Positions 36,016 to 45,687 are shown, numbered from the stretch's first letter. The stretch: DNA of 64,000 nucleotides from Candidatus Schekmanbacteria bacterium (GCA_016219965.1 JACRJM010000002.1:235974-299973), one strand, 5' to 3'. The notes: generated by a model not told the origin, from the sequence alone. Made by a program: numbers and translations.

Positions 36016-36385
36016 GGGTTGTTAAAACGCCGTGAAGTAAATTCTCTGGAAAATTTGTATCTAGTATTAGTAGTGCCTGACATGGTGGTGTTGCGAGGGT
36101 AAGTTCAAGTCCAGGGAAAACGATAATTTTTCTTTCTGATTCTATTTTGTTGCCATAAGTATCTTGTTCGGATTCAGCGGCTTTCTTTATGTACGGAAAA
36201 AAGACAAAGTCGTGATGATCTGTTATGGCAAGAGCTCCGATGCCTTTTTCTCGGCATGATCGAATAAGTTCTTCTGCGTACACCTTGCGTTCATCTGCCG
36301 TAGTAGCATTTTCGCCACTCCAATTTAAATCACGAGGTGTGTGTACCTGAAAGTCACATTTATAAAAGTGTGCACCTTTATCCAT
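35987..36385 (-). CDS. PHP-domain N-terminal part of a frameshifted TrlF-type protein
   Basis: 132 codons with the first PHP motifs: CDFQVHTPRDLNW (His15) and ALAITDHHDF (Asp56, His57, His58), metal ligands of a polymerase-and-histidinol-phosphatase-like phosphoesterase. The frame runs out after GVLTTLAI. A one-base shift near 36011 restores the reading into the SMC-like half. It is either a sequencing or assembly error or an inactivating mutation; no clear slippery heptamer is present. Confidence 0.75.
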   Translation of the reverse strand: MDKGAHFYKCDFQVHTPRDLNWSGENATTADERKVYAEELIRSCREKGIGALAITDHHDFVFFPYIKKAAESEQDTYGNKIESERKIIVFPGLELTLATPPCQALLILDTNFPENLLHGVLTTLAITPYTKW

Positions 36386-36596
36386 AAAATTAGATAATTA
36401 TTTGTTCCAAATTCTTATAACTTCCTGAAACGATTTTGGTTTATGGTCAAGTTTCTCACAATCTTCCTGCGTAATATAAAGCATTTTAAATTTTCTATCG
36501 TTTTGCGTTGTCTGTTAGTTCCATATAAGTTATTTTATTTATTTTACAATAGCATAAATTGCTTGAAAGTATATAGTTTCTCTGCAATAAAAAAGC

Positions 36597-37313
36597 ATGA
36601 GCCAGAAAACATATATCTTTTTTGACGAATCATATCCCAAAAGCGTAAATTATAGAATCGTTATACCTGCAATATTAGTTCCTCAGATGGAATATGAGAA
36701 ATATTTTAGTAAAGCGAAGTTCCCTCAGATGATAAAAAGTGAACGAACAACAGCAATCAATATTTTTCTTGGAAAAATTAACGGACGCGCTTGCCTTAGC
36801 TTCGCTGATGTTGATAAAATATTAGTTAGCCCCGGCAAAAAATATTCATTGAAAGATGGTGGAAAAACTTCAAATCCAGATTTGATCTGGTCACCTCTTG
36901 TAATGTCAGCAATAACCATTCTTATTGAAGAAGCTATTCATAGTGATAAACTACTAATTCAGGAAATAGCTATTTATCATGATCCTAAAAGTCTCTCCCC
37001 AAAGCATCTTGAAACATTTTACAATTTTATCACGAATTGTTTGCCAGAATTAATTAATGATCAAATTATGAAAAAAAATCTAAATATGAAAAAGCCAATT
37101 TCCATTAAAAGCATTAAACCTATTGCAAAATGGAATAAAAAAAATGGATCACCATCAAAATTTCAAAGAGGTATTTCTATGGCGGATCAGTTAGGTAATT
37201 ATGCTAACGACATTATTTCAACTAAGAATCAATTTTCAAGAATCACAATTGAAAATTGTTCAAAAGAAACCAATAAGCTTCTGCATAATGTTAATAAAAA
37301 ATACAATTCTTAA
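36597..37313 (+). CDS. DUF3800-like protein
   Basis: 238 residues. The N-terminal YIFFDESYPK and the C-terminal GISMADQLGNYAND match the ends of DUF3800, an RNase H-like fold with conserved Asp and Glu, common in phages and defence islands. It is divergent from the PHP-SMC gene and convergent with the three-Cys-motif gene. Biochemical role unknown. The fit is moderate because the middle is not conserved. Confidence 0.55.
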   Translation: MSQKTYIFFDESYPKSVNYRIVIPAILVPQMEYEKYFSKAKFPQMIKSERTTAINIFLGKINGRACLSFADVDKILVSPGKKYSLKDGGKTSNPDLIWSPLVMSAITILIEEAIHSDKLLIQEIAIYHDPKSLSPKHLETFYNFITNCLPELINDQIMKKNLNMKKPISIKSIKPIAKWNKKNGSPSKFQRGISMADQLGNYANDIISTKNQFSRITIENCSKETNKLLHNVNKKYNS

Positions 37314-37411
37314 TATCGATTTGATTTTATTAAAAAGATCAGACGAATCCGTTCCTTTCAATGCATGTAATTAATTTCTCTGTCGCAAGTGATATTAATT
37401 CAATTTTTAAA

Positions 37412-38254
37412 TCACACTGCGTTGTAACTAAGGAGTGTTTTATAATAGGTTTGTTTATGAGGTAGGGCTTGTTCTTTCAGAAATTCTAAGTCAATAGTTC
37501 CCTTTTTAATATGTATATCAATCTTTTTTTTATTACAGAAAGTGATTACCTTATAAGCCATCTCATTATAGAAGGTCTTTTGATCTGCATAATTGCCAAT
37601 CATATAATTATAATTCCACTTACCAAAAACAATTTTGTCTGCAAAAGATACTGCCTCTAAAATTTTTTCTATATCTTGTTTTATCACATTAGGTGTCGGA
37701 TAGGGTTCAATACTAACCCAGGTTTTCATGCCACGATTATGCAAGTATTTAAGAGATGCTATCCGTTCTTTAATGGGAGAGGCAAACGGCTCAAATCTGT
37801 TTTTGAATTGTTCTGAAAGAGAAACTAAGGTAATTCCATATTCATTTTGTGAGCCGTAATTTTTTTTATCGGTTAAATCCTTCGGATATATCCCTTTGGT
37901 TATAGAAACAACTTTTATATTATCTTGATTGAGTCGCTTTATAATTTTTAAACTTATCTCGGTAACTTCAGGAACTTTATACATAAAAGGGTCAGTTGCA
38001 AAACTCAAATAAACATATTTTATCTTACTTTTATATTTAGGAATTTCTTTATCTAAAAGTTCTAATGCATTACTAACTATTTTCGGCTTTTTCCAATCAG
38101 TATAATCTTTGATCACTCCGCTTCTTTTCTTTATCATCATTGCATAGCATGGATAAGTACAACCATGCGAACAGCCTTCCGCATGATTTAAACTATAGTC
38201 GGCATATTCCACACCACTTTTGTAAAGTAGTGTTTTACGTATAATTTCCTCCAT
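37412..38254 (-). CDS. three-Cys-motif protein (radical-SAM-like partner of TcmP)
   Basis: 280 residues resembling SplB-like radical SAM proteins but with cysteines spaced C-x3-C-x3-C (Cys28, Cys32, Cys36 in AEGCSHGCTYPCYA) instead of the canonical C-x3-C-x2-C. Later segments VYLSFATDPF and VVSITKGIYP fit the TIM-barrel. It lies 30 bases after the TcmP gene, the pairing that gave TcmP its name. Whether it binds an iron-sulfur cluster with this spacing is unproven. Confidence 0.75.
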   Translation of the reverse strand: MEEIIRKTLLYKSGVEYADYSLNHAEGCSHGCTYPCYAMMIKKRSGVIKDYTDWKKPKIVSNALELLDKEIPKYKSKIKYVYLSFATDPFMYKVPEVTEISLKIIKRLNQDNIKVVSITKGIYPKDLTDKKNYGSQNEYGITLVSLSEQFKNRFEPFASPIKERIASLKYLHNRGMKTWVSIEPYPTPNVIKQDIEKILEAVSFADKIVFGKWNYNYMIGNYADQKTFYNEMAYKVITFCNKKKIDIHIKKGTIDLEFLKEQALPHKQTYYKTLLSYNAV

Positions 38255-38284
38255 AATTTTATTATACTACAATTCTTAAATTGT

Positions 38285-39388
38285 TTACAGAAATTCGATA
38301 ACACAGCCTGCAGGGAAGAATCCTTTTTTTCGTGCAGCATCTTTACGAGATACTATTATTGCAGGTGGATTAGTTTTTTCCATAGGTGCAAGAATTTGTC
38401 TTTTATAATGAGTTTCTCTGAAAGAGGTTTTGGTGAGCACAAAATTTTCTAATTCTTCAATGCTAATAGTTTTTCCTTTAAAATTGTTTATTATTTCTTT
38501 TTTGAGATAAGAAAAGTCAGGCTCTGATTCAAATAACATTGTCTGTCCAGGATTAAACGTTGCATCGGAAAATTGGAATGTACCAATTTTATCAACTTTC
38601 CACATTGCTTCTTTCATTTTTTTTAATCCAGTCAGATCATTTGTACCAAAGAAAAGAAAATAATCAGTCTTATTAGATCTATTAATCATTTTAAAAGAAC
38701 GAACATATTTTATGCCTGCTTTTTGCTCTAATTGTTGTTCATAAATATTATGAAGTAAACTCATCCTTTCCTTTGGATTCTTTTCGAATATTACTTTCTT
38801 CCACAAATCAGTTCCGAATGTTTCAATGAATCTTGGCCAAAGCTTTTTATCTTTAATAAAACGATTTATATCTTCATACATAAAGTTAATAAGAACTTCG
38901 CATTTTTTGTTACTCATAATTCGCTGTATTAGAGAAAAAGGAATTCCAGAAAAACCAAATGGGTCGATAAATACAAAAGCGGGAGCAATCATCTTTTTTT
39001 GATCATCTATATAATCAAGAATTTCAGTTAAGGTTTCATCAAATTTTCCACATATACACTTGGCAGTAAGATTTGATGGTAAAGATAAAGATGATATTTT
39101 ATTCTCAAGAGACTTGCATCTTTTTGGATCTGCTTCAATAAAGAGCATTGTAATTTCAGCGTCGATTGGTGCCTTATGCTCTGTAACAGCTTTAATAGCA
39201 ACAATTGGTGATCCATTTTTCCCGTCACTATACTCACCGGGTCCTGCAAAGGCATCAATATATAGAACTCTGCCATTCCATCTTGTGATTATTGGTAGCC
39301 ATGCATTTAAATATTTTCTTAATATTTCAAGCTTTGCTTCGGTATGAGGTTCTATTTTCCAAGTAGTAGATGTTATTGTTGTCATCAA
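38285..39388 (-). CDS. tcmP: three-Cys-motif partner protein TcmP
   Basis: 367 residues. The start WKIEPHTEAKLEILRKYLNAW followed by RVLYIDAFAGPGEYSDG (residues 40-56) is diagnostic of TcmP. FIEADPKRC and AFVFIDPFGFSG complete a Rossmann, methyltransferase-like core. It is expected to act with the three-Cys-motif protein encoded downstream. The pair is patchily distributed and mobile; its substrate is unknown to me, and a role in nucleic-acid modification or defence is inference. Confidence 0.85.
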   Translation of the reverse strand: MMTTITSTTWKIEPHTEAKLEILRKYLNAWLPIITRWNGRVLYIDAFAGPGEYSDGKNGSPIVAIKAVTEHKAPIDAEITMLFIEADPKRCKSLENKISSLSLPSNLTAKCICGKFDETLTEILDYIDDQKKMIAPAFVFIDPFGFSGIPFSLIQRIMSNKKCEVLINFMYEDINRFIKDKKLWPRFIETFGTDLWKKVIFEKNPKERMSLLHNIYEQQLEQKAGIKYVRSFKMINRSNKTDYFLFFGTNDLTGLKKMKEAMWKVDKIGTFQFSDATFNPGQTMLFESEPDFSYLKKEIINNFKGKTISIEELENFVLTKTSFRETHYKRQILAPMEKTNPPAIIVSRKDAARKKGFFPAGCVIEFL

Positions 39389-39407
39389 TAATTTTTATAA
39401 AATTGTA

Positions 39408-40259
39408 TTATTTAGGACGGTAACACTTCTCACTATAGATGAATCCAGTTTTTCGCTCATCTGGTGAAAATTCAGAACAAAGTTCATCCAATAAAGTATT
39501 AGTTAAATCAAATATTTTACTATTTTCATTAAGAGATAGCTTATTTTCTTCTGTAGTTTCCCATAGAAATGGCTCATCTATTTGATCAAAATGCACACGT
39601 TCAAATGTTAAATGAATTCCCACTATAACTACAACTAAATGATGTAGCCCAGAAAAAATAATATAATTATCAGGATAACAAGCCCTAGGCAGATAAGATA
39701 TTGGATGGAGTGGGCCAACATGAGCAAAGTTGGCAGAAAAATGACCATACCATCTAATTATAAAATCAGGCATTACATTTTTTACTCTCGAAATAAGACC
39801 ATTTGTGGAATACTTATTTTGTATAAAACATTGGTATTGGTTTTTTCTTTCAAAAATATCAATTAATACAAAACAATCTTCCATAACAGAACGTAGGAGG
39901 ATACCACTTTGAAAATATAATCCTTGAGATAAACAGGAAAATGACCCTAACAATGTATGTAGAATATGAAGTTTAATAGCAGTGACTGGGTTATTCATAT
40001 CCTTTAGTGGTGACTCTTCAAAGCCGAGGTTGAAATAACGATTAAACACTAGGTCTAAATATAAAGAAATTCTGTATATATAAACATGAGTTTTGTCTAT
40101 AAATGCTTCTACAATAGGATTTGAATATTTATTTATCCATTCAAAAAAAATCGTTTCATCTTTTATAGGCCCATGTTTTAAATTTAAGAGATTAAAATAT
40201 ATTTTACAACAAGTTTCATATGGTTTTCCACTTCCACATAAACAATGATTGTTATCCAT
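39408..40259 (-). CDS. SEC-C motif protein of unknown function
   Basis: 283 residues with an N-terminal SEC-C zinc motif (CLCGSGKPYETCC at 6-18) followed by a helical domain containing SGILLRSVMEDCFVLIDI and NFAHVGPLHP, similar to all-helical proteins of the DUF5677 kind. The histidine-rich segment resembles HEPN-related folds but lacks a clear R-x4-H. It lies 19 bases before TcmP in the same direction, so it may belong to that operon. Confidence 0.55.
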   Translation of the reverse strand: MDNNHCLCGSGKPYETCCKIYFNLLNLKHGPIKDETIFFEWINKYSNPIVEAFIDKTHVYIYRISLYLDLVFNRYFNLGFEESPLKDMNNPVTAIKLHILHTLLGSFSCLSQGLYFQSGILLRSVMEDCFVLIDIFERKNQYQCFIQNKYSTNGLISRVKNVMPDFIIRWYGHFSANFAHVGPLHPISYLPRACYPDNYIIFSGLHHLVVVIVGIHLTFERVHFDQIDEPFLWETTEENKLSLNENSKIFDLTNTLLDELCSEFSPDERKTGFIYSEKCYRPK

Positions 40260-40277
40260 CCTAGAAATTTCCTGAAA

Positions 40278-41843
40278 TTACAATTCTAAATTAGTAACTC
40301 TTACTCCAAACCTAAACTTACTTCCTCTCCCTTCACCCTCGCTCTCAGCCCAGATTCTGCCATGATGCAGGTCAACAATCTTCTTTGAGATGTAAAGACC
40401 GATGCCAGAACCCTCGGCGGTGCTCTTGGCATGCCCCCCCCCTCGCTCATACTTGGTAAAGAGCTTGTTGAGGTCTTCTTTCCTAATACCCATGCCCGTA
40501 TCCTCTATGGTGGTTATTACTTCATTACCCTCTCGAATCATTGATACGGTGACACTCCCCTTGTTGGTATATTTGATAGCATTACTCAACAGATTCAATA
40601 TTACATCCCTTATCTTAAATGGATCAGCCATGACTTTGGACAATGATTGTTGAGGTTTATTGAATGTTAGTTTCAAGCTTTTCTTCCCTGCGAAGGTAGT
40701 CATGCCTTTTACGCACTCCGAGATAATATCTTCAAGCTGAACCGGCTGTAAATTAACTTCGAATTTGTTCTGCTCTATTTTATTTAAATCCAAGAAAGTA
40801 TCAACAAGTATTCTCATGTTCTGGGTCTGAGCGGAAAGGGATTTGAAGGCTTCGGTGGCTTTTTGATTGAATGTGCCGTAACTACCGTCTTGAAGCATTT
40901 CAAGCTCACCGGCAAAGGTAGTAATGGGAGCTCTTAGCTCATGGTTGGCAAAGGAGATGAAGTCATTTAATCTTTCATTTAGCTTTTGGATTTCCTCGCG
41001 TTGGCGGACTTCGGAGATGACACCTCTTACAAGGAAGAAACTGAATATCACAACAGCGATAAAGAGAACTGCGTTCCCTATAAGCTCTGTCTGGCTCTGA
41101 AATGTGAATATCCTGATGAATGAAACAAGCACTATAAGCGCTGAAAATAACTCTGCTGCAATTACCTTTATGTTGAAGAGATGATGCTTAAGGATGGCGT
41201 AGGTTGTAAATACGACAAAGAAGACTATGCCGAATGGGCCAAAACGACTTACCTGATAATTTTCAGTGATGAACGGAATAATCGAGTTTGCAAGAGTTCC
41301 TATCGCAAGGCTTATTGCAAGCCCGGTGATGAAATATTTAAGCTGAATCCGCTCAATATCTTTCGAGGCTTTGAATTTTCTAATCAGTATGACTGAAGCG
41401 ATTAAAAAATAGATCACAAAGTAGACGGGATAGAGGAAATACAACCTGCCAGTTATTACATTTATACCCCATGAGAATTTTTCAATCCCTGAAACTAATA
41501 AATCCGTGAAAAATAACAGTGTAGTCAAAATCAATGCCGGCAGGAATATTAAGGCTTTGCTGGTAATTGATGAATCCGTCTTCTCATCAGGAAATATTCT
41601 AGCCAGATAAAGCAAAACCGGAGCGATCAGGGTTGAGGCAAGATAAGTGATTCGTGTCCAGAGGAGATTGTTTGTTTCTGCATTGTCGGCTAAGAAGTTG
41701 CCTACCATCCATGCAGTAATACATAAGGTCAGGATTAGAAACCACGTATTCTGCTTTTTCCTCTCATTTTGAAAATATACCAAAAGCCCCAAGACAAGGT
41801 TGGTAAAAGAGATTGCTGATAATAGGATAAGCTCAATGGGCAT
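40278..41843 (-). CDS. membrane sensor histidine kinase, orphan
   Basis: 521 residues. Seven to nine hydrophobic segments (7TM-type sensor region) occupy residues 1-275, followed by HisKA with phospho-acceptor His301 in FANHELRAPITTF and an ATPase domain with N box (VILNLLSNAIKYT), G1 (IEDTGMGI) and G2 (AEGSGIGLYISKKI). No response regulator is adjacent. Downstream lies the SEC-C/TcmP group (18-base gap). The ligand is unknown; the kinase looks functional. Confidence 0.9.
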   Translation of the reverse strand: MPIELILLSAISFTNLVLGLLVYFQNERKKQNTWFLILTLCITAWMVGNFLADNAETNNLLWTRITYLASTLIAPVLLYLARIFPDEKTDSSITSKALIFLPALILTTLLFFTDLLVSGIEKFSWGINVITGRLYFLYPVYFVIYFLIASVILIRKFKASKDIERIQLKYFITGLAISLAIGTLANSIIPFITENYQVSRFGPFGIVFFVVFTTYAILKHHLFNIKVIAAELFSALIVLVSFIRIFTFQSQTELIGNAVLFIAVVIFSFFLVRGVISEVRQREEIQKLNERLNDFISFANHELRAPITTFAGELEMLQDGSYGTFNQKATEAFKSLSAQTQNMRILVDTFLDLNKIEQNKFEVNLQPVQLEDIISECVKGMTTFAGKKSLKLTFNKPQQSLSKVMADPFKIRDVILNLLSNAIKYTNKGSVTVSMIREGNEVITTIEDTGMGIRKEDLNKLFTKYERGGGHAKSTAEGSGIGLYISKKIVDLHHGRIWAESEGEGRGSKFRFGVRVTNLEL

Positions 41844-41976
41844 GGGATTAAAGATTAATTAAATTTTACCATATTTCCTGACAGGAACAAAATGCTGGTT
41901 GCTTTTCAGTTGTATTTACTTAAACTACTTAAAAACGGAGTTAATGATAAAGGTCTTGATATTGAGAGGGTGAGAA

Positions 41977-42153
41977 ATGAAACTCCTAACGATTGATGAA
42001 GTAGCAAAGCTTTTGAAACTGAACAAGCATACAATTTACAGGTATGCAAAGGACGGTAAAATCCCGGCTGTTAGAATTGGAGGGAGCTGGAGAATTGCAG
42101 AAGAGGTGTTGAGTAGGTGGCTTGTTGATGGATCTTCAAATAACAAAAGATAG
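41977..42153 (+). CDS. excisionase-type helix-turn-helix protein
   Basis: 58 residues forming a complete HTH_17/MerR-like domain: LTIDEVAKLLKLNKHTIYRYAKDGKIPAVRIGGSWRI then a C-terminal helix EEVLSRWL. Such proteins act as excisionases or small regulators on mobile elements. GAGAGGGTGA precedes the ATG. The same domain forms the C-terminal end of the coupling ATPase at 15.8 kb. Confidence 0.8.
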   Translation: MKLLTIDEVAKLLKLNKHTIYRYAKDGKIPAVRIGGSWRIAEEVLSRWLVDGSSNNKR

Positions 42154-42189
42154 CTATTAAAATATGAAAGGTTTTCATAAACTGGGCAT

Positions 42190-42870
42190 ATGGATAGCAA
42201 TACTGTGTTTTCAGGAATAGTCGCATTATCAACTGTAGTTTATGCAATATTAACATTCTTCCTCGTCAAAGAAACTAGAAAATTACGAGAAGCACAAACA
42301 GAACCAAGAGTTGACGTAACATATCGAATGCTTGAGATTGGTCTTTCTTTTATCGATATTGTTGTAAGAAACACAGGCAACGGCCCTGCGTATGATATTA
42401 AATTTGAAATTATTCCCGAAACAAATAGTTTATCCACGCGTAGTTTGATTGAAGAGCTTAATGACAAAAGCTTTATACGCAACGGAATAAAATATCTCTC
42501 CATAGGTCAAGAATTGCGCTCTTACTTTACAAATCTTCGCGATGATTTTGAGGGCAAGACTTCAGCAATTATCAGGATTAAAGTGACATTCAAAAGTAAA
42601 ACCAACCAAACTTACAGAGAAGAATATTTAATTGATTTTTCAGAAATGAAAGGAATGGAAAGATTGGGAGAGCCACCATTAAATAAAATAGCTTATCAAA
42701 TAGAAAAAATACAAAATAATATTGATAAGATATGCACAGGTTTTTCTAAACTGCATATTAATATTTATACAAATGAAGACCGTAATCGAGAAAAAAAGGA
42801 AAGAGAACAGTTTCGAAAGGAAATGTTAGATCAAACAAAGTCGGATACTTCATCTGACAAAGAAAAATAA
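42190..42870 (+). CDS. membrane-anchored hypothetical protein
   Basis: 226 residues. One N-terminal transmembrane helix (VFSGIVALSTVVYAILTFFLV) is followed by KETRKLREAQTEPRVDVTY and a beta-rich domain (IVVRNTGNGPAYDIKFEI) of immunoglobulin-like type, ending in a charged helix. This layout recurs in single-pass proteins of unknown function near defence genes. It lies 36 bases after the HTH gene. Function not assigned. Confidence 0.65.
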   Translation: MDSNTVFSGIVALSTVVYAILTFFLVKETRKLREAQTEPRVDVTYRMLEIGLSFIDIVVRNTGNGPAYDIKFEIIPETNSLSTRSLIEELNDKSFIRNGIKYLSIGQELRSYFTNLRDDFEGKTSAIIRIKVTFKSKTNQTYREEYLIDFSEMKGMERLGEPPLNKIAYQIEKIQNNIDKICTGFSKLHINIYTNEDRNREKKEREQFRKEMLDQTKSDTSSDKEK

Positions 42871-42900
42871 CTTGTGTAATCTATACAATAATTAGAACTT

Positions 42901-43479
42901 TCATAAATCACTTCCACCGACAAAAAACTCATAAATCCTCAGCTTATTCATTTTCAAATATTCCATTCCCTCTTCCAAGTTTAAAACACAAGGATAAGAC
43001 CAGCCGTTCCAGTAGTGTTTTCCTTCATTGAGCTTTTCAAATTTAAACCCGTAAAAGTGATAGAGGTTATATATCTCCCTCTCAAGTATGGCATACATAT
43101 TCGTTGAAGGATTTCTTGCTTTAAGCGTCTGGTGCATTCCCTTGAATAGACTCAAAAGGATTGTTGTCTTTCCACGGTACCTTTTATCAATCACAGTTAA
43201 AGCAATCTCTACAGGGAAAGCTTCATTTGAATGTATATCAACCTCCGGGAAAGCATCCGACTTTGTGATAGGCAGCCCTTTGGGTGAATCAAAAACGATC
43301 TTTAAGACTCCGGCTATTTCATTTCCGTTTAGAGCGATGAGGTCAATCTCTGATTCTTTATATCCTTCAATCACCTTTTCCGCAGGCCAATCTTTTTCAT
43401 TGATGCAGACCTCATAGAGAAGTTTTTTCATCTGCAATCGCTCATCTTCATTTTGAGGTTGTCTCACAACGATCTTCAT
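42901..43479 (-). CDS. GNAT-like N-acetyltransferase
   Basis: 192 residues with a GNAT pattern: early strand IDLIALNGNEIAGVLKIVFD, then VEIALTVIDKRYRGKTTILLSLFKGM, where the RYRGK segment corresponds to the acetyl-CoA loop, and LYHFYGFKFEKLNEGKHYW at the end. Its start overlaps the decarboxylase stop by 4 bases, so the two are translationally coupled and may act in sequence on an amine. The substrate is unknown. Confidence 0.6.
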   Translation of the reverse strand: MKIVVRQPQNEDERLQMKKLLYEVCINEKDWPAEKVIEGYKESEIDLIALNGNEIAGVLKIVFDSPKGLPITKSDAFPEVDIHSNEAFPVEIALTVIDKRYRGKTTILLSLFKGMHQTLKARNPSTNMYAILEREIYNLYHFYGFKFEKLNEGKHYWNGWSYPCVLNLEEGMEYLKMNKLRIYEFFVGGSDL

Positions 43480-44597
43480 TTGGCACCTGTAACAACTACC
43501 TCCGGATAATTAAACCCGTTGTAGTTCTGGTAAGAGTTGGTATAGGCACCGGCGTTTAGAATATATACCCTGTCACCTACCGCTAAATCAGGAAGCAGGA
43601 CATCTTCTATAATTTTATCCAAACTGTCACAGGTAGGACCAGAGAGATTAAATCTCTTCTTATCTACACTTAAGTCATTATCCTTTTCGGTCTTAATCTC
43701 GAATTTGAATTTCTCGTAAGCTTCCATGAGACCGTGAAAAACACCAGCGTCAAGGTAAAGCCAGTTCTTGCCGTTGCGATTTGCCCTGCCAATTACTGAG
43801 GTTATAAGGACTGAGGCATTAGCGGCTATGGAGCGACCGGGTTCAATAAGCAATCGAAGTTTCTGATTGGGAAAATATTCATCGAGACTTTGCCTTCCAA
43901 CTTCACCTATCTCTTCAATCGAAGGTACGTTCTTTATATACCTTACAGGGATACCGCCTCCAAGGTTTAGCATTGAAAGGTCAATCTTCTCTCCACTTGC
44001 CTTAAAAGCCACGTCAGCACACACCTTGATGGCTTTCTGCCAATTCTCTACCCTTAGACACTGTGAGCCCACATGGAAGGTAAGCCCATAAGGTATGAGA
44101 GAGTGATACTTAGCTTTTATCAATAGCGGCACTGCCTCAGCTATTGAAGCCCCGTATTTGTCATTTAAAGGCCATTCACTGCCGTGGTTATCAACATGAA
44201 GCCTAAGATAGATATTGGATTTGGGCGCAAGCCTTGAGAGCTTCTGTATTTCTTCCTCTGAGTCAAAGGCAAATAGCCTTACTCCAAGTTCATAGGCTTT
44301 CTTAATGTGATCCGGAACCTTTACGGGGCTTGAGAAGGCAATCTTTGAAGATGGTACCAAGTCTTTTACTTTTTCAATCTCACCCCATGAGGCAACATCG
44401 AAGGAAGAGCCTATAGATGCAAGTGTTCTTAACACTTCAGTATGGTCATTGGTTTTTACGGAATAGAAGATTTCAATGTCGCGGTTAAAGTTTCTTTTTA
44501 TCCTCTCGTAGTTTTTCCTGACAACGTCCCTGTCGATGATGAAAAAAGGCGTAGGAGTGGCTTTGAATCTCTCTATAATCTCAGCCGTAAGAATCAT
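43476..44597 (-). CDS. PLP-dependent ornithine/diaminopimelate-type decarboxylase
   Basis: 373 residues, fold-type III. The PLP lysine is K48 in IFYSVKTN; LTFHVGSQC, LNLGGGIPV, IEPGRSIAANA and the Cys of SGPTCDS follow in family order. Enzymes of this family decarboxylate ornithine, lysine, arginine or diaminopimelate. As cargo in a mobile region, paired with a GNAT protein, it may make and acetylate a polyamine or a special amine. Active-site residues are present; specificity cannot be read from sequence alone. Confidence 0.9.
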   Translation of the reverse strand: MILTAEIIERFKATPTPFFIIDRDVVRKNYERIKRNFNRDIEIFYSVKTNDHTEVLRTLASIGSSFDVASWGEIEKVKDLVPSSKIAFSSPVKVPDHIKKAYELGVRLFAFDSEEEIQKLSRLAPKSNIYLRLHVDNHGSEWPLNDKYGASIAEAVPLLIKAKYHSLIPYGLTFHVGSQCLRVENWQKAIKVCADVAFKASGEKIDLSMLNLGGGIPVRYIKNVPSIEEIGEVGRQSLDEYFPNQKLRLLIEPGRSIAANASVLITSVIGRANRNGKNWLYLDAGVFHGLMEAYEKFKFEIKTEKDNDLSVDKKRFNLSGPTCDSLDKIIEDVLLPDLAVGDRVYILNAGAYTNSYQNYNGFNYPEVVVTGAK

Positions 44598-44772
44598 CTT
44601 TTCTATTCAATAAAAGTGAGTGTGAGTTTCTAAAATTCCTGTGATTTATGACCTAAGTTTTTGAAATTTTTAACTATATCTTTATGCTTAATTTTAGTTT
44701 ATTTTCTATAAAATAATTCTTTTATTGCATATTCGCTTGACTTTCAAACTCCACTGGAGTTAATTGAAGAGC

Positions 44773-45672
44773 ATGAAGGATGCAATTGAAAGATACCTGT
44801 CACACCTTAAGGTGAGCAATTTCTCCGATGGCACGGTCATCATTTACCGGAGCGATCTTGAGAAATTCCGTGAGTTCTTAAAAGCAGAGCTTGGTGAGAG
44901 TGTCGCTCTATCAGATTTTGACGATCTTGAGATAAGAGCCTATCTTAAATATCTAACGGAAGCGGGAAACTCTCCCATCACCCGTGCAAGAAAGCTTGCC
45001 GCTATTAAATCTTTCTACAACTACCTCTGCCGGGTTGAAAAATTTCCTAAGAACCACGCTCACAACATAGAGATGCCAAAGGTTGATAAGAACCGCCATC
45101 TGGCATTCAGCTACCTTGCGGAAGAGGAATACAAGGAGTTTCTAAAGACCGTAAAGAGAGAAGCAACAACCTTCTTTTTTGAGCGAGATATAGCGATTGT
45201 TTCAACCTTGCTTGGCACTGGCATCAGGGTAAGCGAGCTTGTGGCATTAAACCTTGATGACCTTGATTTTGAGAATAAGGAGATGAAGGTTTTAAGGAAA
45301 GGCAAGAAAACTACGGTTGAGGTAGTAAACGACGGAGTGCTATTAAACATCAGACGGTGGTTAAGAAAACGAGAAGCGCTTCCTTTAAACGGAGAAAAAG
45401 GAATCTTTGTTTCAAAGCAGAAAAAGAGGATGGATAAAAGCTCGGTTCAATATATGATTAAAAACTATGGCAGGAAATCCGGCATCGGAAAGAAAATTAC
45501 CTGTCACACATTAAGACACAGCTTCGGCACTAACACCTTAAAGAAGGGCAACGATATCGAAACGGTAAGGGAATTGATGGGGCATGAGTCCATTTTAACC
45601 ACCCAGAAGTACATGCACTCAAACCGGGAAGATAAGCGAAAAGCAGTAAATTCCATGGATGTTTTGGTCTAA
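44773..45672 (+). CDS. XerC/XerD-like tyrosine recombinase
   Basis: About 300 residues. An N-terminal SAM-like domain (AIERYLSHLKVSNFSDGTVIIYRSDLEKF) is followed by a catalytic domain with LLGTGIRVSELVALNLDDL, CHTLRHSFGTNTLKKGND, and GHESILTTQKYMHS with the nucleophilic Tyr. Length and arrangement match Xer proteins, which resolve dimers, rather than large phage integrases. A TTG nine bases upstream is a possible start. It may resolve dimers of the element or move gene cassettes. Confidence 0.9.
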   Translation: MKDAIERYLSHLKVSNFSDGTVIIYRSDLEKFREFLKAELGESVALSDFDDLEIRAYLKYLTEAGNSPITRARKLAAIKSFYNYLCRVEKFPKNHAHNIEMPKVDKNRHLAFSYLAEEEYKEFLKTVKREATTFFFERDIAIVSTLLGTGIRVSELVALNLDDLDFENKEMKVLRKGKKTTVEVVNDGVLLNIRRWLRKREALPLNGEKGIFVSKQKKRMDKSSVQYMIKNYGRKSGIGKKITCHTLRHSFGTNTLKKGNDIETVRELMGHESILTTQKYMHSNREDKRKAVNSMDVLV

Positions 45673-45687
45673 TCTTATTTATAAGAA

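Noticed and set aside
36443..36625. 60-residue frame ahead of the DUF3800-like gene
   Set aside because: No ribosome-binding site, no protein-like composition, overlaps the real start.
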